Source of the DNA: Methylobacterium sp. J-070 | GTDB lineage: Bacteria > Pseudomonadota > Alphaproteobacteria > Rhizobiales > Beijerinckiaceae | Direction of reading: 5' to 3' | NCBI RefSeq assembly: GCF_022829385.1 | Contig: NZ_JAKSXX010000123.1 | Span: forward strand, 124,001-188,000 | Length of the DNA stretch: 64,000 nt | Shown: piece after piece, positions 26,863-34,385 of the stretch | Layout of the letters: the number at the start of each line of letters is the position of its first letter | Position numbering within the stretch: the stretch's first letter is position 1 | Notes under the pieces: generated by a model | What the model was told of the DNA's origin: nothing | Database searches by the model: none | What the model saw: only the letters and a program-made list of their open reading frames with translations | Position numbers and translations under genes: made by a program

Positions 26863-27302
26863 CGATGATTCCCTCTATCCGGCGGTGGTGACACGGTTCT
26901 ATCGTCTGTGCAGCAAAATCAAGTCGTCGTCTAGGATTTCCCGACACAATGCCTCGGTCGTGAACACGCATATTATTCAAGCGGCCGGTGGAGCTGAAAT
27001 CGTTGGCTGAGAAACGCCGTAGCGGCAACGCGCACTTGCACAGGCTTGCGTTTCCCGGCGCCCCACCCGTACGCCGGCCGTCCTCGCCGAGCCGGTCCTC
27101 TCCTCTGAAAAGATCCCTTCCCGGTCTGACAAAACCCGCGATATCTCGTGCGGGTGCCCGCCGGGCCGAATTTTCTGCATGACGGACGCGTGCCAAGACG
27201 TGCCGGAGGGCGCCAACCGGCCCCGACGGCGATAGGGTGTTGGGACGATGCGGCGATCCGGGCCATAACCCGCGCGGCGGGGCGAGATCCGGGGCGACCA
27301 GC
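26863..27302. other. Gene-free divergent region upstream of mucR
   Basis: About 440 bp with an AT-rich half next to mucR, as expected for a MucR autoregulatory target. An ACCCGC/GCGGGT stem at 27134-27155 is followed by GCCCGCCGGGC and a short T-run, which could terminate an unknown transcript. No ORF here has support. Confidence 0.35.
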
Positions 27303-27716
27303 GTGGACCAGCAGAGCGAGCCGGGCACCATCTTCGGGGCCCATATCCCCTTCGTGACGTTCTGCGGGATCGAGGCGCTCGACGTCAGCGACGGCCGGAC
27401 GCGCCTGCGCCTCGCCCTCCGGCCGGAGCACGCCAACAACCTCGGCATCGCCCATGGCGGGATCCTCTGCACCCTGCTCGACGTCGCCCTCGGGACGGCC
27501 GCCCGCCTCCGGGCCGGACGGCCCGTGGTGACCCTCGACATGCAGACCCGGTTCCTCGCCCCCGGGCGCGGCGTCCTGTCGGCGGAGGGCCGCGTCACCC
27601 GGGCCGGGCGCTCCGTGATCTTCTGCGAGGCCGAGATCCGCGACGCGGACGGGGCGCTGGTGGCGAGCGCGACCGGCCTGCTCAAGCCGGTGGGCGAGCG
27701 GCCGGCGGCCCCCTGA
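27303..27716 (+). CDS. PaaI-type hotdog-fold thioesterase
   Basis: The hotdog signature is ANNLGIAHGGILCTLLDVALGTAA followed by VTLDMQTRFLAPGRGVLSAEGRV and RSVIFCEAEIRDADGALVASATG, typical of acyl-CoA thioesterases of the PaaI/YbgC group. I use the GTG at 27303 (VDQQSEPGTIFGAH); the frame extends 22 codons upstream without family similarity. It lies 69 bp upstream of hemF on the same strand. The substrate cannot be inferred. Confidence 0.85.
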   Translation: MDQQSEPGTIFGAHIPFVTFCGIEALDVSDGRTRLRLALRPEHANNLGIAHGGILCTLLDVALGTAARLRAGRPVVTLDMQTRFLAPGRGVLSAEGRVTRAGRSVIFCEAEIRDADGALVASATGLLKPVGERPAAP

Positions 27717-27785
27717 GCCGGTGCGCGCCCGCGTCCGGTCGGGGCCGAATTGACGCCGGTCCGATCCGGTGGGAAAGCCTCTGTC

Positions 27786-28718
27786 ATGACGATGCCGGAC
27801 GATGCGCGCGCAGCCCTGGCTGCGCCTCCCTCAGAGGCCGATGTGGCGGCCCTGAAATCCGAGGCCGCGACGTGGTTTGAGACCCTGCGCGATCGCATCC
27901 TGGCGAGTCTCGAGGCCCTCGAGGCCGAGGCCGCGGGTCCGTTCCACCCGGACGCCCCCGCGGCTCCCGGACTCTTCGAGAAGACTCCGTGGACCCGCAC
28001 CGACCATACCGGCCGTCCGGGCGGCGGCGGCGTCATGGCGATGCTGAAGGGCCGGGTGTTCGAGAAGGCCGGCGTCCACATCTCGACCGTGCACGGTGAG
28101 TTCGCCCCGGAATTCCGCGCCCAGATGCCCGGGGCGTCCGAGGATCCCCGCTTCTTCGCCACCGGGATCTCGCTGATCGCCCATCCCTGGAACCCGCACG
28201 CGCCGACCGTGCACATGAACACGCGGTTCGTCGTGACGACCCGGGCCTGGTTCGGCGGCGGGGCCGACCTCACCCCGGTCCTGGCGCGCCGCCGCAACCA
28301 GGACGATCCGGACAGCCGCCACTTCCACGCCTGCCTGCGGCGCGCCTGCGCGGCGCACGGCATCGACCACGACCGCTACAAGGCCTGGTGCGACGAGTAC
28401 TTCCACCTCAAGCACCGGGACGAACCCCGCGGCATCGGCGGCATCTTCTACGACTATCTCTGGAGCGGCGACCCGCGGGCCGATCTCGCCTTCACCCGCG
28501 AGGTCGGGCAGGCCTTCCTGGAGGCCTATCCGAAGATCGTCCGCGACAATGTCGGGACCGCCTGGACCGAGGCCGACCGCTTCGAGCAGCAGGTGCGGCG
28601 CGGGCGCTACGTCGAGTTCAACCTGCTCTACGACCGGGGCACGATCTTCGGGTTGAAGACCGGCGGCAACGTCGCGTCGATCCTGTCGTCCCTGCCGCCG
28701 ACCGTGCGCTGGCCGTGA
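27786..28718 (+). CDS. hemF: Oxygen-dependent coproporphyrinogen III oxidase HemF
   Basis: Converts coproporphyrinogen III to protoporphyrinogen IX using O2 in haem biosynthesis. HemF signatures are [61 protein letters not shown] and the C-terminal [19 protein letters not shown]. Its 310 aa are normal length. The ATG at 27786 has GGGAAAG upstream. The stop codon overlaps the GTG of the following helicase gene by 4 nt, an unusual coupling. Confidence 0.96.
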   Translation: MTMPDDARAALAAPPSEADVAALKSEAATWFETLRDRILASLEALEAEAAGPFHPDAPAAPGLFEKTPWTRTDHTGRPGGGGVMAMLKGRVFEKAGVHISTVHGEFAPEFRAQMPGASEDPRFFATGISLIAHPWNPHAPTVHMNTRFVVTTRAWFGGGADLTPVLARRRNQDDPDSRHFHACLRRACAAHGIDHDRYKAWCDEYFHLKHRDEPRGIGGIFYDYLWSGDPRADLAFTREVGQAFLEAYPKIVRDNVGTAWTEADRFEQQVRRGRYVEFNLLYDRGTIFGLKTGGNVASILSSLPPTVRWP

Positions 28719-29833
28719 GCGCGGGACTGCCGGCCGCCTACGCCCCCCAGCAGGACGCGGCGCTGAAGGCGATCGCCGCCTGGCGGCGGGCGGGCGGGTC
28801 CCAGGTGTTCCGGCTGTTCGGCTATGCCGGCACCGGCAAGACCACGCTCGCCCGCCGGATCGCCGAGGATGTCGACGGCACGGTGGTGTACGGGGCCTTC
28901 ACCGGCAAGGCGGCCTCGGTGATGCGCCAGAAGGGCTGCCACGACGCCGCGACGATCCACTCGCTGATCTACCGCACCAAGGAGGCCGACGAGGGCGGCC
29001 CGACCTTCACGCTGAACCGGTCCGGCCCGGCCGCCAAGGCGGACCTGATCATCATCGACGAATGCTCGATGGTGGATTCGGACCTCGGCAACGATCTCCT
29101 GTCCTTCGAGCGGCCGGTCCTGGTGCTGGGGGACCCGGCGCAGTTGCCGCCGGTGCGCGGCGGCGGCTTCTTCACCGAGGCGGAGCCCGACGTGATGCTC
29201 ACGGAGGTGCACCGGCAGGCCAAGGACGACCCGATCGTCCGCATGGCGATGACCATCCGCGAGGGCGGCCGGCTGGACCTCGGCATCCACGGCCAGAGCC
29301 GGGTCGTGTCGCGCCGCGCCCTCGACCCGGCCGAGGTGCTCGAATGCGACCAGGTCCTGGTCGGGCTCAACAAGACCCGCCGCCTCTACAACGGCCGGCT
29401 GCGGGAGCTCGCCGGCCACACCGACCCGATGCCGGCGGTGGGGGAGAAGCTGGTCTGCCTCCGGAACGACCGGGTGAAGGGCCTGCTCAACGGCTCGACC
29501 TGGACGGTCCAGGCGCTGCGGGCGCCGCCGCGGCCGGACCTGGTCCGCCTCGACGTGGTGCCGGAGGACGACCCGGCGCTGCGCCGCCGGCCCACGGACA
29601 TCAAGGTTCTGCGCGCCCTGATCACCGGCACCGACGAGGAGATCCCCCTGGCCCTGCGCCGCGAGACCGACGAGTTCACCTACGGCTACGCGCTCACGGT
29701 GCACAAGGCGCAGGGCTCGCAATGGGACCGGGTGACGCTCTTCGACGAATCCTACGCGTTCCGCGAGCACCGCGCCCGCTGGCTCTACACGGGCCTCACC
29801 CGCGCCGCGCAGGCGATCACCGTGGTGGTCTGA
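28715..29833 (+). CDS. RecD-like SF1 DNA helicase
   Basis: The 372-aa protein has Walker [16 protein letters not shown], Walker B/motif [13 protein letters not shown], motif [16 protein letters not shown], a motif with LTEVHRQ, and the late motif [18 protein letters not shown] plus YTGLTRAAQ. This is the compact RecD/exonuclease V-like helicase without the RecD2 N-terminal HhH region. Translation starts at a GTG inside the hemF stop (GTGA), so it is coupled to hemF. It probably works in replication-fork or recombination repair. Confidence 0.9.
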   Translation: MSAGLPAAYAPQQDAALKAIAAWRRAGGSQVFRLFGYAGTGKTTLARRIAEDVDGTVVYGAFTGKAASVMRQKGCHDAATIHSLIYRTKEADEGGPTFTLNRSGPAAKADLIIIDECSMVDSDLGNDLLSFERPVLVLGDPAQLPPVRGGGFFTEAEPDVMLTEVHRQAKDDPIVRMAMTIREGGRLDLGIHGQSRVVSRRALDPAEVLECDQVLVGLNKTRRLYNGRLRELAGHTDPMPAVGEKLVCLRNDRVKGLLNGSTWTVQALRAPPRPDLVRLDVVPEDDPALRRRPTDIKVLRALITGTDEEIPLALRRETDEFTYGYALTVHKAQGSQWDRVTLFDESYAFREHRARWLYTGLTRAAQAITVVV

Positions 29834-29916
29834 CCGGGCGGCTGCCGCACCGCGACGTCGCTTGTGAAGCCTCACCGCGCGTGCTAGGCACCGCCGGTCT
29901 CTTCGAGACGCCTCGC

Positions 29917-30006
29917 GGAGAGGTGGCAGAGCGGTTGAATGCACCGCACTCGAAATGCGGCATGCCTGCAAGGGCATCGGGGGTTCGAATCCCCCCCTCT
30001 CCGCCA
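29917..30006 (+). tRNA. tRNA-Ser(CGA)
   Basis: A 90-nt class II tRNA with acceptor GGAGAGG/CCTCTCC, discriminator G and encoded CCA. The anticodon loop CTCGAAA carries anticodon CGA at 29951-29953 (codon UCG). There is a long variable arm and a T-arm GGGGGTTCGAATCCCCC. The gene is intact; its 3' end is the attachment site of the downstream island. Confidence 0.95.
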
Positions 30007-30007
30007 A
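29987..30007 (+). repeat. attL: 3' end of tRNA-Ser
   Basis: The 21 bp begin at GAATCCCC in the T-arm and end at CCGCCAA. The same 21 bp recur at 63922-63942 in direct orientation. Confidence 0.9.
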
Positions 30008-30068
30008 GCGCCCCTTTAAGTGCTTGATTTTCCAGAAGTCGTTGACCGGTAAGGCTTTTTGAACCGCC

Positions 30069-30093
30069 TGGTGGTACACACAGGTGGTACACA
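30069..30093 (+). repeat. Tandem copies of a TGGTACACA element (candidate integrase arm sites)
   Basis: TGGTGGTACACAC at 30069-30081 is followed directly by a second AGGTGGTACACA. The first 13 bp recur exactly at 63850-63862. Each lies about 60 bp inside its att core, as expected of arm-type recombinase sites. Confidence 0.55.
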
Positions 30094-31740
30094 GTGCCGT
30101 TGCCGATGCCCCGACCCGTGAAGCACAAGACCGGCGTCTATTACCTCCGCAGGCGCGTGCCTGCGGACCTGGTGAAGCTCGTCGGCAAGACCGAGGAGAA
30201 GGTGTCGCTTCGGACGAAGGACCCGGCCGAGGCCAAGGCCCGTCACTTCGCCGAGATCTACAAGCTGGAAGAGCGCTGGGCGACCATGCGCAAGGGGCAG
30301 CAGGCCCTCTCGGGCAAGCAGGTCCAGGCCCTGGTCGGGGACATCTACCGCGCCAAGGTCGCGGAGCATGCGGACGACCCCGGTTCCCCGGAGACCTGGC
30401 GGCGTCTCGCCGACGACGAACGACGCCGGCAGGACGTTCGGCGTCGAACGGCGGGCAAGCCCTCCGCCCTGCGGCTCGCCACCGGCTGGTCGGAGGCGGA
30501 GGCCGTCATCCGGGCGCGTCACGGCGAGGCCGTCGACGAGTTCCTCGCGGACAAGGGGGTGGTCGTCTCGGAGGCGGACCACCGCCGGATCCTCATCGCC
30601 GCGGCTGAGGCGACCCGACTGGCGCACGAGAGCATCCTCCGGAACGCCCACGGCGATTACTCGCCCGACGGCAACGCCGAGCGCTTTCCCCCGTCGACTT
30701 CGGCCGCGGGGCCGCTCAAGTTCGCGCCGGTCTGGGCGGACTACCAGCGCCAGAGCAAGCTCAGGCCGGCCACCGTGAAGCGCTGGAGCCCGATCCTCAG
30801 GAAGTTCATCGCCTTCGTCGGCGTCGACGACCTGCGCCGCATCACGCCGGCCGACGTGATTCGGTGGCGGGACAAGATGCTGAGCGAGGGCTCGGGCCTG
30901 GACCCGATCACCGTCCGGGACGTCTACCTTGCCGCGCCGAAGGCGCTGCTGGGCTTTGCGTCCGACCACTCGAAGATCGGCGTCAACCCGGCCGCCAACG
31001 TCACGGTGAAGGTCAAGAGCAAGGGGACCGCCCGCGACAAGGACTTCAGGGACGAGGAGGCCGAGAAGATCCTGTCGGCCGCCCTGGCGCCACAGAACGA
31101 CCTCTCCTCTCCGGAGCTCAAGGACGCTCGGCGCTGGATACCGTGGCTGTGCGCCTATACAGGGGCGCGGGTCAACGAGATGACGCAGCTCCGGCAGGAG
31201 GACGTCATGCTGATCGACAGGATCTGGGTGGTTCACATCACGCCCGAGGCGGGCGGGACGAAGACTGGGTTCGCGCGGGCGGTCCCGATCCATGACCACC
31301 TCATAGAGCAGGGGTTTCTCGCGTTTGCCCAGGGCAAGGCGAAGGGCCCGCTCTTCTACGATTCAAGGCGCGGCAGGGGCGGTTCGGCAGGCAACCCGCA
31401 TCACGTTCGGATGGGGCAAAAGATCGGCGAGTGGGTCCGGGCCATCGGCGTGAAAGACCCCAACGTCCAGCCGAACCACGGCTGGCGGCATCGCTTCAAG
31501 ACCGTGGGCCGTACCGTTGGCATGGACTCCCAGAAGCTGGACTTCATCCAGGGGCATGCGGCCGATACCGAGGGCCGGAAGTACGGCCGTTTCCCGCCTC
31601 GGGCGCTGAAGCCGGAGATCGACAAGATCCCGCGCTATGAGGTCGTGCCTGCCGCCGCGCTCGACCGCCGGAGGAAGGCCAGTCGCTTGAAGTCTCCTGT
31701 CGAGCCGGAGTCGAGCGTCGACGCGGAGCCCGCCGAATAG
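30094..31740 (+). CDS. Island tyrosine recombinase / integrase
   Basis: The 548-aa integrase has a DUF6538-type N-terminus (KTGVYYLRRRVPADLV), a SAM-like core-binding domain near residues 210-300 and a C-terminal catalytic domain. Catalytic residues are in CAYTGARVNEMTQL (Arg, about residue 357), HGWRHRFKT (His-x-x-Arg, about 461), GHAADTEGRKYG (His, with Tyr about 496). The first possible start is a GTG at 30094; an ATG at 30106 is equally plausible. The gene points away from the tRNA and sits directly beside attL, the usual position for tRNA-targeting islands. Confidence 0.93.
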   Translation: MPLPMPRPVKHKTGVYYLRRRVPADLVKLVGKTEEKVSLRTKDPAEAKARHFAEIYKLEERWATMRKGQQALSGKQVQALVGDIYRAKVAEHADDPGSPETWRRLADDERRRQDVRRRTAGKPSALRLATGWSEAEAVIRARHGEAVDEFLADKGVVVSEADHRRILIAAAEATRLAHESILRNAHGDYSPDGNAERFPPSTSAAGPLKFAPVWADYQRQSKLRPATVKRWSPILRKFIAFVGVDDLRRITPADVIRWRDKMLSEGSGLDPITVRDVYLAAPKALLGFASDHSKIGVNPAANVTVKVKSKGTARDKDFRDEEAEKILSAALAPQNDLSSPELKDARRWIPWLCAYTGARVNEMTQLRQEDVMLIDRIWVVHITPEAGGTKTGFARAVPIHDHLIEQGFLAFAQGKAKGPLFYDSRRGRGGSAGNPHHVRMGQKIGEWVRAIGVKDPNVQPNHGWRHRFKTVGRTVGMDSQKLDFIQGHAADTEGRKYGRFPPRALKPEIDKIPRYEVVPAAALDRRRKASRLKSPVEPESSVDAEPAE

Positions 31741-31747
31741 GGTTCCG

Positions 31748-33166
31748 TCAGGCTGCCACCACGTTCTCTGCGGCTTCGGGGGGTGCCACCGTCGGCATGG
31801 CCAGCAACGGCACGGCTGAAACCGGCCCCGGACTGCCCTTGAGGTCCGGCGTGGGTTCCTCGACCGCGATGATGGTGCGCCTGACCTTCCGCTTGGCCGG
31901 CCAGACGAAGGGATCCCGCTGCATCCCCGCGAGCGACTCGATGCCGAGCAGCGCGCGGCGGCCGTCGACGTCCGCTGCCTTGCGCTCGTCGGAGTAGGTG
32001 CCGAGGTAGTCCCGGATCAGTCGCTCCACGGCGGCGTCGAGCGCGGCGAAGGTCGCCTCGTCGTTGCAGAAGCGGTAGTGCCGACCCCAGCCCTGGATGG
32101 CTCCGTCGGCCCGACGCAGCGTGCCCAGCAAGGATTGAGCCTTCGGGAGCGGCATGCCCCTACGGAACGCCCGGAACGCGGCCGCGCCGTTGCCGAGCGT
32201 CTCGCCCAGGGACGTGATGAACTTTTGCTGGGACTTGGCGGACGGGCGGATGAGGCCGTTCCTTAGGTCGATGCCGAGGAACTCGAAGCCGTCGGCGACG
32301 CCCCGGGGCTCCGCGTGGGTCTTCTCCGGCGACAGGCTCATCCCCAGGTCGGCGAGAAGACGCGTCGCCAGCCGCATGCGGGCCGCAGCCGCCCTTCGGG
32401 TGGGCGCGAGGACGATGAAGTCGTCGATGTAACGGATGCAGCGGCAGTCGCCCTCGTTCATGATCCGGTCGAAGTCGCTGAGGATCACGTTTCCGAGCAG
32501 AGGCGAGAGCGAGTTCCCCTGCGCGACGCCGATGTCGTGGATCGGGAATTTCTCCGCCCGCTCGCGTAGCTCGGCCATGTTGCTGAGCTCGACCCTTACG
32601 GCGTCCGTCAGCAGGGCCATGAACGCGTCGTCCCGCACGACACTCGCGATAATGCCGGTCACCGTCGATTTCGAGATCCTCGTGAAGAACCCGCTGATGT
32701 CCGCGCAGGAGACGTAGGCCGCGCCGTCGCCTATGGCCGACAGCACCGCCCGGATGGCGGCGGGCACGGCCGCGAGATCCTGCCCTTCCGCCTTTCTGAT
32801 GCCCCCGAAGCTGTTCGGGTTGCGAAAGTAGGGCTTCAGATCCTCGATGTCGGTAAGCACACCGAGGATCGACCTCTGGACGACGCGGGCTTCGACGGTG
32901 GCGAGCACGATGGGGCGGAAGCTCGCCCTGTCCTTCTTGTCGCCCTTCGGGATGGGCACCGCCCTGGCTGGCGGAAATCGGAAGGTGTCGCGGCGCAGCC
33001 GGTCACACAGGGACCGCAGCTTCGAGGACACGTTCTCGCGGAATGCCTCGATCTCGGAGCGGACGGTCTCGGACTTGGAGAAGCGGCCATTGTCCTCGAT
33101 TACCCGCCACGCGCGTTCGAGGCTGGCGCCCTTTCGGACCTCCCTGAGGAGCGCAGACCCGGCCAT
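31748..33166 (-). CDS. Stand-alone group-II-like reverse transcriptase
   Basis: The 472-aa protein has a full RT core: VPIPKGDKKDRASFRPI (motif 1, residues 71-86), YVSCADISGFF (Asp156), GVAQGNSLSPLLGN (about 213-226) and RYIDDFIVL (YIDD at 246-249). GFEFLGIDLRNGLIRPS and a maturase-like thumb, LLGTLRRADGAIQGWGRHY, follow at about 347-364. The QGNSLSP and thumb motifs are group-II-intron-like, but there is no HNH/endonuclease domain, and I see no intron ribozyme around it. It lacks the retron NAxxH/VTG and DGR SQ motifs. Neighbouring Hachiman genes suggest an anti-phage RT. It converges with the integrase. The 58 bp before its ATG lead into two 120-bp repeats. Confidence 0.9.
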   Translation of the reverse strand: MAGSALLREVRKGASLERAWRVIEDNGRFSKSETVRSEIEAFRENVSSKLRSLCDRLRRDTFRFPPARAVPIPKGDKKDRASFRPIVLATVEARVVQRSILGVLTDIEDLKPYFRNPNSFGGIRKAEGQDLAAVPAAIRAVLSAIGDGAAYVSCADISGFFTRISKSTVTGIIASVVRDDAFMALLTDAVRVELSNMAELRERAEKFPIHDIGVAQGNSLSPLLGNVILSDFDRIMNEGDCRCIRYIDDFIVLAPTRRAAAARMRLATRLLADLGMSLSPEKTHAEPRGVADGFEFLGIDLRNGLIRPSAKSQQKFITSLGETLGNGAAAFRAFRRGMPLPKAQSLLGTLRRADGAIQGWGRHYRFCNDEATFAALDAAVERLIRDYLGTYSDERKAADVDGRRALLGIESLAGMQRDPFVWPAKRKVRRTIIAVEEPTPDLKGSPGPVSAVPLLAMPTVAPPEAAENVVAA

Positions 33167-33223
33167 CCACCTAACCTCTAGTCTCAGGGCCCTGTTGTTT
33201 CACCCATACCCGTCCGACCAGGC

Positions 33224-33343
33224 TCTGCCCTCACCGGAGGTACCTTTCGGCCCGATCCGGACGGAGGCGGTTGCGGCTTTCGCCACGACCGTTCCGCCAC
33301 TCCGCCACTGCGGGCTACCGGGCGAGCCGGCCCCCGTCGCGAC
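33224..33343 (-). repeat. 120-bp direct repeat, RT-proximal copy
   Basis: It matches 33599-33718 at 112 of 120 positions without gaps, from TCTGCCCT to GTCGCGAC on the plus strand. It lies 58 bp upstream of the RT start codon. Read on the minus strand it is exactly 40 codons long. Confidence 0.9.
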
Positions 33344-33598
33344 CAGAGCGAAAGAGATCCCCGCGAGGAATGCCGTCAGGCCGCCTCGGCGTGACCGCGC
33401 CGCCTTTCGGCTGGCACGTTTTTGCTTGTCGCGCTCCGCATCATCTCCGACCTCCCCGCACCGTACCGTTTTTGGCCAGCGCGCAAGGGGCCGATGCCCA
33501 CGCGACGCCGCCCCGCCCGCGAAATAAATTCGTCCAGCCGCCCAACAGGTCCCTTCCAGAGATAAGGTTGCGGCTGGTCTATGATCGGACGAGACGGG

Positions 33599-33718
33599 TC
33601 TGCCCTCCCCGGAGGTACCTTTCGGCCCGATCCGGACGGACGCGGTTGCGGCTCCCGCCACGACCGTTCCGCCGCTCCGCCACTGCGGGCCACCGGACAA
33701 GCCGGCCCCCGTCGCGAC
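33599..33718 (-). repeat. 120-bp direct repeat, RT-distal copy
   Basis: The eight differences from the RT-proximal copy are scattered and not adenine-biased. In the minus-strand frame, three are silent third-position changes and five alter residues. Flanking sequences are unrelated except for a few bases after the right end. Confidence 0.9.
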
Positions 33719-34049
33719 GAGACGAAATTGCAGGATTCCTATCAGAGCTTAGCAGCAGGCTGAAGGCAAGGCCTCAACCTCAGATGCCCACAGCTGGCCG
33801 CCCCTCTTATTCCCCGAGGGTGGCGGCCCGGTTTCGGTGCTCGTGGCCTACAGGGAGTTCAACGACGCCAATCGCATGAAAACGAAGCCGCTCTAAGACC
33901 GCGTCGGGGATATCTGCGAGGAGCAGTTGAAGCTCAATCAGGTATGCCGGATGATAGGTTAGAGGGCAGGGACGACTTGCGAGCTAAGCCTAGCATTAGC
34001 CCTCCGCCACCCTAGATTAGCTGATCTCCATAGAGGGAGGACACGCTAA

Positions 34050-34361
34050 ATGGTCCGAGGAAAACCGGTTATTCTGCCCTCCAGAAATTTCGCGAACCAG
34101 ACACTTGCGGCTCAACACTTCGCGGCAATGCTGAAGCGCTACAAGCCCGGAGACCGGGTGTCTGATGAGGACGCGGTCGATCTGGCCGGTCTCGTTCAAA
34201 GGCATCCCGAATTCACTGAGAAAGAAGGCGTCGGCATCGATCACTTCGAAGTGCAGAGCGCCGATTACGGCACTCAGTGCTTCAGGATCGTCCGTAAGGA
34301 TGGCACCTGGGATCGGTTCTCCTACAAGACCTGTGTCGCGCCCGACCAAGTGCGTGACTGA
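34050..34361 (+). CDS. DCL family (DUF3223) protein
   Basis: The 103-aa protein reads FANQTLAAQHFAAMLKRYKPGDRVS, LVQRHPEFTEKEGVGIDHFEV and TQCFRIVRKDGTWDRFSYKTCV. These are the conserved elements of the DCL family, named after a plant plastid rRNA-processing factor and found in phages and bacterial islands. The bacterial role is unknown; nucleic-acid association is an inference. GGGAGGA lies about 9 nt before the ATG. It converges with hamB. Confidence 0.85.
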   Translation: MVRGKPVILPSRNFANQTLAAQHFAAMLKRYKPGDRVSDEDAVDLAGLVQRHPEFTEKEGVGIDHFEVQSADYGTQCFRIVRKDGTWDRFSYKTCVAPDQVRD

Positions 34362-34385
34362 TAGCGTCCCGTCCCGCGGCCATTG

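Larger units (their letters stand above)
33167..34049. other. Repeat-bearing region upstream of the reverse transcriptase
   Basis: About 880 bp contain no confident gene. A minus-strand frame is open across 33200-33700 and passes in phase through both 120-bp repeats, whose spacing is 375 bp. It encodes a basic stretch, a hydrophobic helix (GGLTAFLAGISFALVATGAG) and a Gly/Ser-rich tail, but has no good start codon. A strong GGGGAGG SD precedes ATGATG at about 33451 in another frame that codes for only 22 residues. At 33.75-33.90 kb a plus-strand fragment ending VLVAYREFNDANRMKTKPL may be a decayed gene tail. The repeats could be non-coding RNA or a duplicated small membrane protein gene. Confidence 0.45.

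Noticed and set aside
31748..33166. Group II intron ORF
   Set aside because: No HNH domain and no visible domain V-like hairpin or intron boundaries on either side; the gene abuts the integrase stop codon by 7 bp.
31748..33718. Diversity-generating retroelement (RT with template and variable repeats)
   Set aside because: The RT has QGNSLSP rather than the DGR SQ motif. The differences between the 120-bp repeats are not adenine-specific, and no target protein with a C-type-lectin fold ends at a repeat.
31748..33718. Retron
   Set aside because: The NAxxH and VTG signatures are absent, and I see no msr/msd-like inverted repeats in the upstream region.
33224..33718. CRISPR array
   Set aside because: Only two long copies with a 255-bp spacer; no short regularly spaced repeats anywhere in the window and no cas genes.
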